This document shows positions 26,253-33,644 of a DNA stretch of 39,809 nucleotides, piece after piece. The notes under the pieces were generated by a model. The model was not told the DNA's origin and did not search any database. It saw nothing but the letters and a program-made list of their open reading frames with translations. How positions within the stretch are numbered: the first letter of the stretch is position 1; each line of letters begins with the position of its first letter. The stretch is from Bacteroidaceae bacterium. GTDB taxonomy: Bacteria > Bacteroidota > Bacteroidia > Bacteroidales > Bacteroidaceae. The stretch is from positions 1 to 39,809 of the forward strand of contig JAILPK010000092.1 of NCBI GenBank assembly GCA_024699495.1, written 5' to 3'. The position numbers and the translations under genes were made by a program.

Positions 26253-26438
26253 CCCAAGGCAGTTGGTTTCTGCAAGATAAGTGCCCAAGGCAGTTGGTTT
26301 CTGCAAGATTAGTGCCCAAGGCAGTTGGTTTCTGCAAGATTAGGGCCAAGGCAGTTGGCTTCTGCAAGAATAGAGCCCAAGGCAGTTGGCTTCTGCAAGA
26401 TAAGTGCCCAGAGACAGTTGGTTTCTGCAAGATTGAGG
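26253..26438. repeat. Tandem repeat, 31 bp x 6
   Basis: Six near-identical units with core aaggcagttggtttctgcaa. The ccaag word recurs at spacings of 31, 31, 30, 31 and 31 bp; the last unit carries an insertion (cagagacagttgg). Between cores there are only about 8 variable bases, so there is no room for CRISPR spacers. The array begins 18 bp after the esterase stop codon. The unit is not a multiple of three, so it is not a coding repeat. Confidence 0.9.
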
Positions 26439-26610
26439 CCAGCTGAAGTAGCAGCCATAGGCGGCCCTTAGTGGCCCTTAGTCTTGATTCTTCTGCTAAA
26501 GACAAATATCTTTGTGAGAAGGCTTACCTGATTAAAATAAGTCCGCAATGCCATTATCTCGGCGTTGCGGACACTTGATTTATGGTCTATTGGTCATTTT
26601 GAGGTCTGAA

Positions 26611-26756
26611 ACATCCGTTACCTGAATCAGAGACATCCGTCACCTGAATCAGAAACATCCGTTACCAGAATCAGAGACATCCGTCACCAGAATCAGAGAC
26701 ATCCGTTACCTGATCAGAAACATCCGTTACCAGAATCATTGACATCCGTCTCAGAT
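26611..26756. repeat. Tandem repeat, 22 bp x 7
   Basis: The word acatccgt starts at 26611, 26633, 26655, 26677, 26699, 26720 and 26742, at spacings of 22, 22, 22, 22, 21 and 22 bp. The unit is acatccgtyaccwgaatcag plus two bases, with T and C alternating after ccgt in most copies. It is unrelated in sequence to the 31-bp array about 170 bp to the left. Confidence 0.9.
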
Positions 26757-26898
26757 TGAATATGCCTCCATTCGCTGTCACTTCACTCTCGTCCAATGGT
26801 GTTGTGGGAGCCGTTTGAAACAGAGTTGTATAAGCATTCATGTGTTTATCAAAATGCCGAACTTAACGGGCATGTGAACATATTGTTTACCGGACACC

Positions 26899-26915
26899 AA
26901 CAATAATTTATTGTT
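26899..26915. promoter_or_regulatory. 17-bp palindrome, possible operator of the BASS transporter gene
   Basis: AACAATAA-T-TTATTGTT is a perfect palindrome around one central base, 22 bp upstream of the proposed -33 element of the transporter. Its size and placement fit a dimeric-regulator binding site; which regulator is unknown. Confidence 0.4.
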
Positions 26916-26937
26916 TTTGTGTGATAAGTGCTCGTTC

Positions 26938-26970
26938 TTGCCTCAAAACGAAAATAAATTTATAATTTTG
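26938..26970 (+). promoter_or_regulatory. Promoter of the BASS transporter gene
   Basis: TAATTTTG at 26963-26970 matches the -7 box. TTG at 26938-26940 is a partial -33 box at a spacing of 22. The ATG at 27000 follows 29 nt later. Confidence 0.55.
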
Positions 26971-26999
26971 CATTCGAAAACACGGCATATAGGAAACAG

Positions 27000-27944
27000 A
27001 TGAGAAAAATATCAGATTTTATAGCTAAATGGATGGGATTGTTGGTGTTGCTTGTCGCTGCCTTGTCCTTGTTTTGGCCCGCTTCCTTTGTATGGATTGA
27101 CACCAAGATGATAAATCCCCTTTTGGGCGTGATAATGTTCGGAATGGGACTTACGCTTTCGTCGCATGACTTACGTATTGTACTCAGTCGCCCGACAGAC
27201 ATTCTTATAGGCTGTCTTGCGCAGTTCACTGTTATGCCCTTGCTGGCCTGGCTGTTGGCGTCTGTATTCGCCCTGCCGAAAGATTTGGCTTTGGGTGTCA
27301 TACTTGTGGGCTGTTGCCCAGGGGGAACTGCCTCCAACGTAATAGCCTATCTGGCGAAGGGGGATTTGGCTCTCTCTGTAGGAATGACGGCCGTGTCAAC
27401 TCTGTTGGCTCCTGTTCTCACCCCGCTTCTGGTGTGGCTGATGGCTGGAACTATGGTTGATGTTGACACGATAGGTATGTTGAAGAGCATTGTGTATGTG
27501 GTGATTGCGCCTATTCTCATTGGTTTGCTCTGTCAGCGGTTCATACCGAAACTTACGGCCGCTGTGACACCTTATCTGCCTGCTTTCTCCTCTATGGCAA
27601 TAGCGTTGGTTGTCGGGGTGATAGTCTCACACAATGCTGACAGGCTGCTGATGGGAGGTATGATAGTGTTGCTCGTGGTTGTAGCCCACAATCTGCTTGG
27701 TCTTGTTTTGGGGTTCCTGATTGGTTTCTTGCTGCGGCTGCCCCGACCCAAATGTATTTCTCTGAGCATCGAAGTCGGTATGCAGAATTCAGGCCTGGCC
27801 TCTTCTCTTGCCGTGATGCATTTCGCAGCCTATCCTTTGGCCACTGTTCCTGGTGCCGTCTTCAGCGTTTGGCACAATATTAGCGGTGCCCTGGCTGCTA
27901 AGTTCTTCTCTTCGGAGGCTGGTGAGCAGGCCGCGGGGCAGTAG
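27000..27944 (+). CDS. BASS-family sodium-dependent transporter (bile acid:sodium symporter type)
   Basis: A 314-aa integral inner-membrane protein with about 9-10 hydrophobic helices. The family hallmarks are seen: INPLLGVIMFGMGLTLS near residue 38, CCPGGTASNVIAYLAKGDLA near 102-121 (the crossover-helix motif that binds substrate and sodium), and EVGMQNSGLASSLAV near 258. Bacterial members import organic anions such as pantothenate precursors, keto acids or bile acids with sodium; the substrate cannot be told from the sequence. Monocistronic, with its own promoter, a palindrome upstream and an AT-rich inverted repeat downstream. Confidence 0.9.
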   Translation: MRKISDFIAKWMGLLVLLVAALSLFWPASFVWIDTKMINPLLGVIMFGMGLTLSSHDLRIVLSRPTDILIGCLAQFTVMPLLAWLLASVFALPKDLALGVILVGCCPGGTASNVIAYLAKGDLALSVGMTAVSTLLAPVLTPLLVWLMAGTMVDVDTIGMLKSIVYVVIAPILIGLLCQRFIPKLTAAVTPYLPAFSSMAIALVVGVIVSHNADRLLMGGMIVLLVVVAHNLLGLVLGFLIGFLLRLPRPKCISLSIEVGMQNSGLASSLAVMHFAAYPLATVPGAVFSVWHNISGALAAKFFSSEAGEQAAGQ

Positions 27945-27980
27945 GGCACCTGTCATTCCTATTTATGAAGCTTTCATCTG

Positions 27981-28011
27981 CCATATATATATATTAATGT
28001 ATATATAATGG
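27981..28011. repeat. AT-rich inverted repeat after the transporter gene
   Basis: CCAT...ATGG encloses alternating TA arms around TTAATG, giving an imperfect hairpin of about 12 bp, 37 bp after the transporter stop. No T tract follows. It may end or stabilise the transcript. Confidence 0.4.
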
Positions 28012-28144
28012 TGAGTTTAGAGATTAGAGGAGGCCGAAGCTGCTTGGGCAGACCTGATTTGACTCGGTTTTTACGGGACTTGTGTGGACATAACCGTAGG
28101 AAAACAGGCTTCCTTGGCCGTGAAAAGACGTTAGTTTCTGTTTT

Positions 28145-28177
28145 TTTGCTTTGTTTGGAATTTAATTGCTACCTTTG
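28145..28177 (+). promoter_or_regulatory. Promoter of greA
   Basis: TACCTTTG at 28170-28177 with TTTG at 28145-28148, spacer 21. Further TTTG copies at 28150 and 28154 sit too close. The leader to the ATG is 26 nt. Confidence 0.7.
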
Positions 28178-28203
28178 AACCGGAATTTTAATAACTCACA
28201 GTT

Positions 28204-28671
28204 ATGGAATATATGTCCCAGGAGGGCTACGACAAACTTGTAGCCGAACTCCACCAGTTAGAACGAGTAGAATTGCCCCGGGTAAAGGAGGCTATAGCCG
28301 AGGCCCGCGACAAGGGCGATCTGAGTGAGAATTTTGAATACCACGCCGCTAAGCGTGAACAGGCCCGTCTGTTGGGGCGCATCCGCTTTAAGCAGAGAGT
28401 GCTTGAATTTGCCCGCGTGATAGACAAATCGAAGTTGGGCGGTGACGGCGTCTGTTTGCTTTCGAGGGTCGAGATGACAAATCTGGTCAACAATATGAAG
28501 ATGGTCTATACCTTGGTGAGTCCCCATGAGGCAAATCTGCGCGAAGGTAAGATTTCCATCAAATCTCCCATTGGGCAGGCTCTTCTGAACAAGAAGGTCG
28601 GCGATGTTGTGGAAGTGCAGGTTCCTGCAGGCACTCAGAAATTGCGTATTGATAGTATTCAGATGTCTTAA
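28204..28671 (+). CDS. greA: Transcription elongation factor GreA
   Basis: 155 aa, the normal length. The N-terminal coiled coil (about 1-75) carries the tip motif GDLSENFEYHAAK, with the acidic pair D39 and E42 that reaches into the RNA polymerase channel and stimulates cleavage of backtracked RNA. The C-terminal FKBP-like domain ends in the conserved ISIKSPIGQALLNKKVGDVV. It stands alone with its own promoter, as is common for this housekeeping gene. Confidence 0.96.
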   Translation: MEYMSQEGYDKLVAELHQLERVELPRVKEAIAEARDKGDLSENFEYHAAKREQARLLGRIRFKQRVLEFARVIDKSKLGGDGVCLLSRVEMTNLVNNMKMVYTLVSPHEANLREGKISIKSPIGQALLNKKVGDVVEVQVPAGTQKLRIDSIQMS

Positions 28672-28793
28672 ATAGTAGTATTATCCGAGTGCAATCTAAA
28701 AAGGAAAAAATCGCTAATTAATCACTCATAAGGCTATATTTATCGCTAAAAATGGTCAATAAGTAGGAATAATTGATGTTTTTTAGCATAAAA

Positions 28794-28825
28794 TTTGGCT
28801 GTTTCATATATCTGCCATAACTTTG
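28794..28825 (+). promoter_or_regulatory. Promoter of the outer-membrane barrel gene
   Basis: TTTG at 28794-28797 and TAACTTTG at 28818-28825, spacer 20, an exact consensus match. The leader to the ATG at 28927 is long (about 95 nt), room for a structured 5' untranslated region of the kind often seen on abundant outer-membrane protein mRNAs. Confidence 0.75.
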
Positions 28826-28926
28826 CCGCGGTTTCCAAAAGGAACCATAACGGGAGAATCCGAAAACCCAGAAAAGAGTAGGAATATAGAAGAACGTGAT
28901 TAACTTCTCTAAAAAAAGACACGATT

Positions 28927-29439
28927 ATGAAAAAGATGATTCTTATGGCTGCTATGGCAGTCGCAACAATGACCGCAAACGCTCAAGTATGGATGGGCGG
29001 CAAGCTTTGTTATGACTATGACAAGAACGGTGGTACTACAACCAACACGATTGCTGTAGCTCCTGAAATCGGTTACACTCTGAGTGACAAGTGGGACATC
29101 GCCGTTGGTCTTAACTATGGTGTTTCTTTCGGCGACGTAACTACTGTGAACAGATTCTCTATCAATCCTTATGCCCGTTACACCTTCGCAAAGGCTGACA
29201 TGGTGTCATTCTTCGTTGACGGCGGCGTAAAGGTAGGTGCTGTAAAGCGTTCCGGTTCTGATGCTACCACCACTTGGGGTGTAGGTCTGCGTCCTGGTCT
29301 TGCTCTGCATATCAGCGACAAGGTTAGTCTTGTGAGCCACCTCGGCTACCTCGGCTACCAGCACTCCAGCAACCACGACCAGTTCGGTCTTGGTGTTGAC
29401 GACACTGCCATTGACTTCGGTATGTACTTCTCTTTCTAA
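28927..29439 (+). CDS. Small outer-membrane beta-barrel protein (OmpX/OmpA-barrel type)
   Basis: 170 aa with a clear signal peptide (MKKMILMAAMAVATMTANAQ). The mature part of about 150 residues shows alternating hydrophobic/polar strands (WDIAVGLNYGVSF, FSINPYARYTF, SFFVDGGVKVGAV, WGVGLRPGLAL, VSLVSHLGYLGY) and ends in a strand with C-terminal phenylalanine (MYFSF), the insertion signature of outer-membrane barrels. The length fits an eight-stranded barrel. A consensus promoter precedes it and a strong terminator follows, so it is monocistronic and probably well expressed. Exact function unknown. Confidence 0.85.
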   Translation: MKKMILMAAMAVATMTANAQVWMGGKLCYDYDKNGGTTTNTIAVAPEIGYTLSDKWDIAVGLNYGVSFGDVTTVNRFSINPYARYTFAKADMVSFFVDGGVKVGAVKRSGSDATTTWGVGLRPGLALHISDKVSLVSHLGYLGYQHSSNHDQFGLGVDDTAIDFGMYFSF

Positions 29440-29482
29440 AATAAAGGCATAGGTATAAACTAAATATTTCACGTTCTACGTT

Positions 29483-29516
29483 GCTGCGTTTCCGTTTTGG
29501 GAGCGCAGCTTTTTTT
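29483..29516 (+). terminator. Intrinsic terminator of the barrel gene
   Basis: GCTGCGTTTCC (29483-29493) pairs with GGGAGCGCAGC (29499-29509) in an 11-bp stem with G-T wobbles and a 5-nt loop, followed by seven T from 29510. It starts 43 bp after the stop. Confidence 0.9.
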
Positions 29517-29831
29517 GTTTTGTCGCGGCGGGGAGGCCAATGGCATTCAGGCAGCGCACGCCGTTGGGGTCGCGGCCTGGCGTCCGAGGTCCTTTGCCTT
29601 TAGCCCGCGACTAAGGCTGTTCGAGACTCGCAATGCGGCGCAGGGTTGAAGCTCCTTCACTAAGCAGCGCAGACAGCATGCCGAACAGCTAAGCGATTAA
29701 GCGACCACGGCCCTACCAACTCAGAACTCCCCATTACTCATTACTTACTCACTTTCGAACCTCCAACGGCAGAAGGCCGCTCTTATAACCTCCACCTTTA
29801 GTGAGCCATACTTTTTTTATTTAGTCAAAGA
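29517..29831. other. Gene-free stretch before mtnN
   Basis: About 315 bp. The left two thirds are unusually GC-rich (for example ggcagcgcacgccgttgggg) and carry no supported reading frame; the right third contains a simple actcat/tact-rich stretch (ccattactcattacttactc). It may be a decayed gene or an intergenic repeat of this genome. I cannot identify it. Confidence 0.4.
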
Positions 29832-29863
29832 TTTGCTTATGTGCACTTAATTGACTACTTTTG
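29832..29863 (+). promoter_or_regulatory. Promoter of the mtnN-luxS unit
   Basis: TTTG at 29832-29835 and TACTTTTG at 29856-29863 with a 20-nt spacer, an exact consensus match. Transcription should start near 29870, giving a leader of only about 25 nt before the mtnN ATG. Confidence 0.78.
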
Positions 29864-29879
29864 CGCCAATAAACACAAA

Positions 29880-29936
29880 ATGAAGATAAAAACTGATGAA
29901 AATCGGCGTTCTTTCCGCAATGACAAAAGAGCATGA
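29880..29936 (+). CDS. Possible 18-codon leader frame overlapping the mtnN start
   Basis: ATG at 29880 opens a short frame (MKIKTDENRRSFRNDKRA) that overlaps the first 14 codons of mtnN in another frame and stops at 29936. It is the first ATG after the promoter. It could compete for initiation, or it may be chance; there is no further support. Confidence 0.15.
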   Translation: MKIKTDENRRSFRNDKRA

Positions 29937-30603
29937 CCAACTGGTTCACATGCTCGCAGATGCCCGTCAGGAGACCGATGGGCGAATGACGTTTACAGTA
30001 GGGATGTCAGGCTCAAACACATTAATTATGATGCAGTGTGGCATAGGCAAGGTGAATGCCGCCGTCGGTGCTGCGATGCTTATCAAACGCTATGCGCCAG
30101 ATGTCATTATTTCCACTGGGTGTGCAGGAGGGATAAAGGAGGGTATGAATGTCATGGATGTGGTTATCAGCACCCAAGTAGCCTATCATGATGTGAGCAT
30201 ACCAGGCTGTGACCGTGGGCAGGTGCAAGGCCTGCCGGCTCTCTTCAAGTCCGACGAGCAATTGGTTGAAATCGCGGTGCAGAACTCACAGAAGACCCAT
30301 TGCGGTCTGATAGTCAGCGGAGATCAGTTCATTTCTGATGCCAAACAGCTCTCAGACATCAAGACCGCCTTCCCCGATGCTGTGGCAGTTGATATGGAGA
30401 GCGCAGCAATAGCGCAGACGTGCTTTCTGATGCAAGTGCCATTTATCAGTTTCCGAATCCTCAGCGACACTCCCGGTGCAGACCATCATCTGCAGCAGTA
30501 TCATACCTTCTGGGATGAGATGGCGGGGCAGTCATTCAAGACCACACAGCGCTTCCTGGCTGCCTTGCCGGAGCGCCTTTCTACTTTACCATTCGCTTTT
30601 TGA
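29896..30603 (+). CDS. mtnN: 5'-methylthioadenosine / S-adenosylhomocysteine nucleosidase
   Basis: 235 aa, the normal length. It hydrolyses S-adenosylhomocysteine to S-ribosylhomocysteine and adenine, and methylthioadenosine likewise, in the cytosol. The catalytic Glu12 is in place (MKIGVLSAMTKE); the purine-site strand STGCAGG, the VDMESAAIAQTC block with the substrate Glu, and the RILSDTPGADHH block with the catalytic Asp are all present. The start at 29896 is fixed by alignment to the family N-terminus. The product feeds LuxS, encoded 5 bp downstream. Confidence 0.95.
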   Translation: MKIGVLSAMTKEHDQLVHMLADARQETDGRMTFTVGMSGSNTLIMMQCGIGKVNAAVGAAMLIKRYAPDVIISTGCAGGIKEGMNVMDVVISTQVAYHDVSIPGCDRGQVQGLPALFKSDEQLVEIAVQNSQKTHCGLIVSGDQFISDAKQLSDIKTAFPDAVAVDMESAAIAQTCFLMQVPFISFRILSDTPGADHHLQQYHTFWDEMAGQSFKTTQRFLAALPERLSTLPFAF

Positions 30604-30608
30604 CAAGT

Positions 30609-31091
30609 ATGGACAAGATACCGAGTTTCACAATCAATCACGACATTCTGCTGCGAGGCATATATGTCTCCCGCAAAGACAGGGTGGGAGAGGAGACTGT
30701 AACCACATTCGACGTCAGAATGAAGGAGCCCAATCGCGAACCGGCCCTTCATCCCGGAGCCCTGCACACGATAGAACATCTGGCAGCCACATATCTGCGA
30801 AATCACCCGCAATGGCGCGACAAGATAGTCTATTGGGGGCCGATGGGCTGTCTGACGGGCAATTATCTGCTCATGCGTGGCGATTTGGAGAGCCGTGATA
30901 TCCTCCCGCTGATGTGTGACACATTCCGTTTTATTGCTGATTTCGAGGGGGAAATCCCCGGGGCGGCTCCTCGTGATTGTGGCAATTGGCTTTTGCATGA
31001 TTTGCCAATGGCCCGGTTGGAGGCCCGCCGCTATCTCGAAGAAGTCCTTGAGGTGGCCACGGAAGCCAATCTTGTTTATCCGGTAGGATGA
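30609..31091 (+). CDS. luxS: S-ribosylhomocysteine lyase (AI-2 synthase)
   Basis: 160 aa from ATG at 30609; a TTG at 30600 in the same frame would overlap the mtnN stop and is the less likely start. The enzyme cleaves S-ribosylhomocysteine to homocysteine and DPD, the precursor of autoinducer-2. Metal ligands are seen: H53 and H57 in HTIEH, and C124 in RDCGNW. Catalytic residues are E56 and C81 in the PMGC motif. The N-terminal FDVRMKEPN substrate loop is present. mtnN and luxS catalyse consecutive steps and are clearly co-transcribed. Confidence 0.95.
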   Translation: MDKIPSFTINHDILLRGIYVSRKDRVGEETVTTFDVRMKEPNREPALHPGALHTIEHLAATYLRNHPQWRDKIVYWGPMGCLTGNYLLMRGDLESRDILPLMCDTFRFIADFEGEIPGAAPRDCGNWLLHDLPMARLEARRYLEEVLEVATEANLVYPVG

Positions 31092-31118
31092 GATAACTGC
31101 AGCCAACAGACAGGTATC

Positions 31119-32438
31119 ATGAATTCTATTATTGCAGCAATAGCATCATTCCTATGGGGGTGGCCCATGATAATTCTTCTTTTGGGCACCCACATCTATC
31201 TTACCCTACGTCTGCGTTTCCCGCAGCGCCGTATCTTTCGCGCAATCCGCCTCTCCGTGACCCGTGATGCAGATTCCGAGGGTGATGTCAGTCAGTTTGG
31301 TGCTTTGGCCACCTCTTTGGCAGCAACTATCGGTACCGGAAATATCATCGGGGTAGCCACAGCAGTGGCGTTAGGCGGTCCCGGGGCAGTGCTTTGGTGT
31401 TGGCTTACAGGAGTCTTTGGCATGGCAACGAAATATGCTGAGGGCTTGTTGGCTGTGAAATATCGGGTTCGCACCAGTCGTGGCAAGATGCTGGGCGGCC
31501 CGATGTATGCGTTGGAGCGTGGCTTGGGATGGAAATGGGCCGCTGTGTTGTTTTGTGTGTTCACGGCGATTGCGGCCCTCGGAATCGGCAACACAGTGCA
31601 GAGCAACGCCATCGCCCTGCTTTGCAAGGAGACTTACGGCATACCTGCAGTGTGGTCCGGAGCGGTCATCACCCTTCTTGCCGCTCTAGTCATTCTTTTC
31701 GGAGTGAAGGGAATAGCGCGCTTCTGCACAGCTTTTGTCCCTCTGATGTCTCTGCTGTATGTGGGCGGTTGCATATATATCCTCTTTATAAACGGCGCGT
31801 ATGTGTGGGATGCTCTCTGCCTCATCTGCCGCAGTGCATTCACTCCGTCGGCCGCCGGGGGCGGTTTTGCGGGAACCACAATCATAATGACTGCCCGCTA
31901 TGGCATAGCGCGTGGCCTCTTTTCCAACGAGAGCGGGATGGGCTCGGCTCCTATAGTTGCGGCCGCCGCAAAGACCAGCAATCCGGTGCGTCAGGCTCTG
32001 GTATCGTCAACAGGCACATTCTGGGACACCGTGGTTATCTGTGCTCTTACGGGTCTGGTGCTTGTAAGCAGCATTCTTGCCTACCCCGATATCTCATATT
32101 CTGATGGCGGAGCGCTCACCAAGGCCGCATTCGAGAAGATTCCTGCCGTGGGCGCGCCTCTGCTTACATTTGGCATCATCACATTCGCTTTCAGCACAAT
32201 ACTTGGGTGGAGCTATTATGGTGAGCGGGCAGTGGAGTATCTCAGCGGCAGGCGCTTGCTGATAGCTTATCGCATAATCTTCATCGCAGCCATCTTCTTC
32301 GGCTCCGTTATGCAGCTGTCTCTTGTTTGGAATCTGGCAGACCTGCTCAATGCCCTGATGGCAATCCCCAATCTGATATCGCTGATTGCGTTGACGGGAG
32401 TTATTGTAGCTGAAACTAAGGCTTCTGATGAATTTTAG
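31119..32438 (+). CDS. AGCS-family sodium:alanine/glycine symporter
   Basis: A 439-aa inner-membrane protein with about 10-11 hydrophobic helices, typical of the alanine-or-glycine:cation symporter family. Hallmarks: SQFGALATSLAATIGTGNII near residue 56 (the first substrate/sodium segment), GPGAVLWCWLTGVFGMATKY near 88, YGIARGLFSNESGMGSAPI near 258, and FGIITFAFSTILGWSYYGER near 348. It starts 27 bp after luxS on the same strand, so it probably belongs to the same transcript. The main substrate is inferred to be alanine or glycine; an unusual substrate is possible. Confidence 0.92.
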   Translation: MNSIIAAIASFLWGWPMIILLLGTHIYLTLRLRFPQRRIFRAIRLSVTRDADSEGDVSQFGALATSLAATIGTGNIIGVATAVALGGPGAVLWCWLTGVFGMATKYAEGLLAVKYRVRTSRGKMLGGPMYALERGLGWKWAAVLFCVFTAIAALGIGNTVQSNAIALLCKETYGIPAVWSGAVITLLAALVILFGVKGIARFCTAFVPLMSLLYVGGCIYILFINGAYVWDALCLICRSAFTPSAAGGGFAGTTIIMTARYGIARGLFSNESGMGSAPIVAAAAKTSNPVRQALVSSTGTFWDTVVICALTGLVLVSSILAYPDISYSDGGALTKAAFEKIPAVGAPLLTFGIITFAFSTILGWSYYGERAVEYLSGRRLLIAYRIIFIAAIFFGSVMQLSLVWNLADLLNALMAIPNLISLIALTGVIVAETKASDEF

Positions 32439-32459
32439 CATTTTTTTAGAGTCTATTGC

Positions 32460-32490
32460 TTGTATTTTACATTACTCTGCTTTAACTTTG
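32460..32490 (+). promoter_or_regulatory. Promoter of the DUF2752 gene
   Basis: TAACTTTG at 32483-32490 matches the -7 box; TTG at 32460-32462 gives a partial -33 box at 20 nt. The ATG is 51 nt downstream. Confidence 0.55.
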
Positions 32491-32541
32491 CAAAACAATT
32501 GGGCACAGCATCGGGCCACATATAAAGGATTTTAAACCAAA

Positions 32542-32790
32542 ATGTTCATCTGCCCCTTTCATCTGCTAACTGGTTATAATTGTCCTTTCTGCGGCGCTCA
32601 GCGAATGGTTTTGGCACTGCTCCAAGGACAGATAGCAGAGGCCTTCTGGCTGAATCCGGCTCTGATGATCGGAGCGCCGATTTTAGGGCTGTGGTGTCTC
32701 TGGAAGCGGGATATCAGTTCGCAGGCGGCCTTGGTAATTCTGATAATATCAATCATTTGGGGAATAATTCGCAATCTGTTGCAACTTTAG
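32542..32790 (+). CDS. DUF2752 small membrane protein
   Basis: 82 aa. The N-terminus CPFHLLTGYNCPFCGAQRMV is the family signature (CPxxxLTGxxCPxCGxxR), followed by a short amphipathic part with the WLNPAL motif and two hydrophobic helices (ALMIGAPILGLWCLW and ALVILIISIIWGII). Many relatives have an extra N-terminal helix that is missing here. Function unknown. The cysteine pairs suggest metal or redox chemistry but this is unproven. The next gene encodes another small membrane protein 77 bp downstream. Confidence 0.85.
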   Translation: MFICPFHLLTGYNCPFCGAQRMVLALLQGQIAEAFWLNPALMIGAPILGLWCLWKRDISSQAALVILIISIIWGIIRNLLQL

Positions 32791-32867
32791 GCCCTCAGAA
32801 AACGTCAAACAGATACAAGTAAAAACGTCAAAAAAAACATATTATTCATCAAAACAAACAATCAATC

Positions 32868-33557
32868 ATGAAAAGTTTTGAAATTGGGAGCATCGTCTCC
32901 CGCGCTTGGGACCTTTCTGTAAAACATTGGCCAATCTTTGTACTCATTGTGCTGATTGAGGAATGTTTTAGCAGCTTTGGTGTCAATTATGACTCAAGTA
33001 TTCTCACAGGCATTGGGCAGAATCCTGATCCTCAGGTTATGGCAGAGGCTCTTATGGAGTCCGTCACAGTGAGTCCGCTGCTCATCGTGTCTGTTCTCAT
33101 TTCTTTATATCTGGGTTACGTGATGGCCCGGATGCTGCGCAGCGCTATCGAGACCGGCAAGCCCTACGAGAATATGGTTGACGCCTTCAAGATAGACCTC
33201 AACCACTTTGCAATCTATTTTGCTGTGGATGTGTGCTTTGGCCTGATTGTAGGCTTCGGACTCTGCCTTTGCCTTATTCCCGGTATATTCTTTGCAGTCC
33301 GCTGGCTCTTCGCTCCTTACATCGCTGCAACAGAGAAGGTCGGTTTTGTGGAAGCATTCAGCCGTTCGTGGCAGGCCACAAAGGGCAATTTCTGGATGCT
33401 CTTCCTCCTTGGCATTGTATCGATCTTCATAGAGCTCTCTGGTTTGTTGTTCTGCTGTGTTGGTGTTTTATTCACAAGCGTTATCGCAAGCTTCGCCTTG
33501 ATGCTTGCTTATTTGGAGCTGAAGGACAACATTCCGACATACAACACCTGTGGCTGA
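32868..33557 (+). CDS. Polytopic membrane protein of unknown function
   Basis: 229 aa with about five or six hydrophobic helices (for example WPIFVLIVLIEECF near 21, SPLLIVSVLISLYLGYVM near 68, FAVDVCFGLIVGFGLCLCLI near 119, FWMLFLLGIVSIFIELSGLL near 174, CVGVLFTSVIASFALMLAY near 196). The middle LCLIPGIFFAVRW...EAFSRSWQATKGNFW pattern resembles the membrane domain of glycerophosphodiesterase-like and DUF975-type proteins; no catalytic domain is attached. Probably in one unit with the DUF2752 gene, ended by the hairpin at 33602. Confidence 0.8.
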   Translation: MKSFEIGSIVSRAWDLSVKHWPIFVLIVLIEECFSSFGVNYDSSILTGIGQNPDPQVMAEALMESVTVSPLLIVSVLISLYLGYVMARMLRSAIETGKPYENMVDAFKIDLNHFAIYFAVDVCFGLIVGFGLCLCLIPGIFFAVRWLFAPYIAATEKVGFVEAFSRSWQATKGNFWMLFLLGIVSIFIELSGLLFCCVGVLFTSVIASFALMLAYLELKDNIPTYNTCG

Positions 33558-33601
33558 TCTCCACTGATTTGCAGATAGCATAAACATACATTTCCGACGT
33601 G

Positions 33602-33644
33602 ATTCAGGGCTGGGGCAAAGACACTCCCAGCCCTGAATTCTGTT
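33602..33644. terminator. Perfect 13-bp hairpin, probable terminator
   Basis: ATTCAGGGCTGGG (33602-33614) and CCCAGCCCTGAAT (33626-33638) are exact reverse complements with an 11-nt loop, 44 bp after the membrane-protein stop. The tail TCTGTTTGTT is T-rich but interrupted. Confidence 0.75.

Noticed and set aside
26023..26505. 160-codon minus-strand frame across the 31-bp repeats
   Set aside because: It is open only by chance through the repeats, which shift frame at every unit, and it overlaps the esterase 3' end; no family features.
26253..26756. Possible CRISPR array
   Set aside because: The two arrays have contiguous units of 31 and 22 bp with no unique spacers of 25-40 bp and no cas genes nearby; they are plain tandem repeats.
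30600..30608. TTG start for luxS overlapping the mtnN stop
   Set aside because: An ATG three codons later matches the family N-terminus better; TTG starts are uncommon here.
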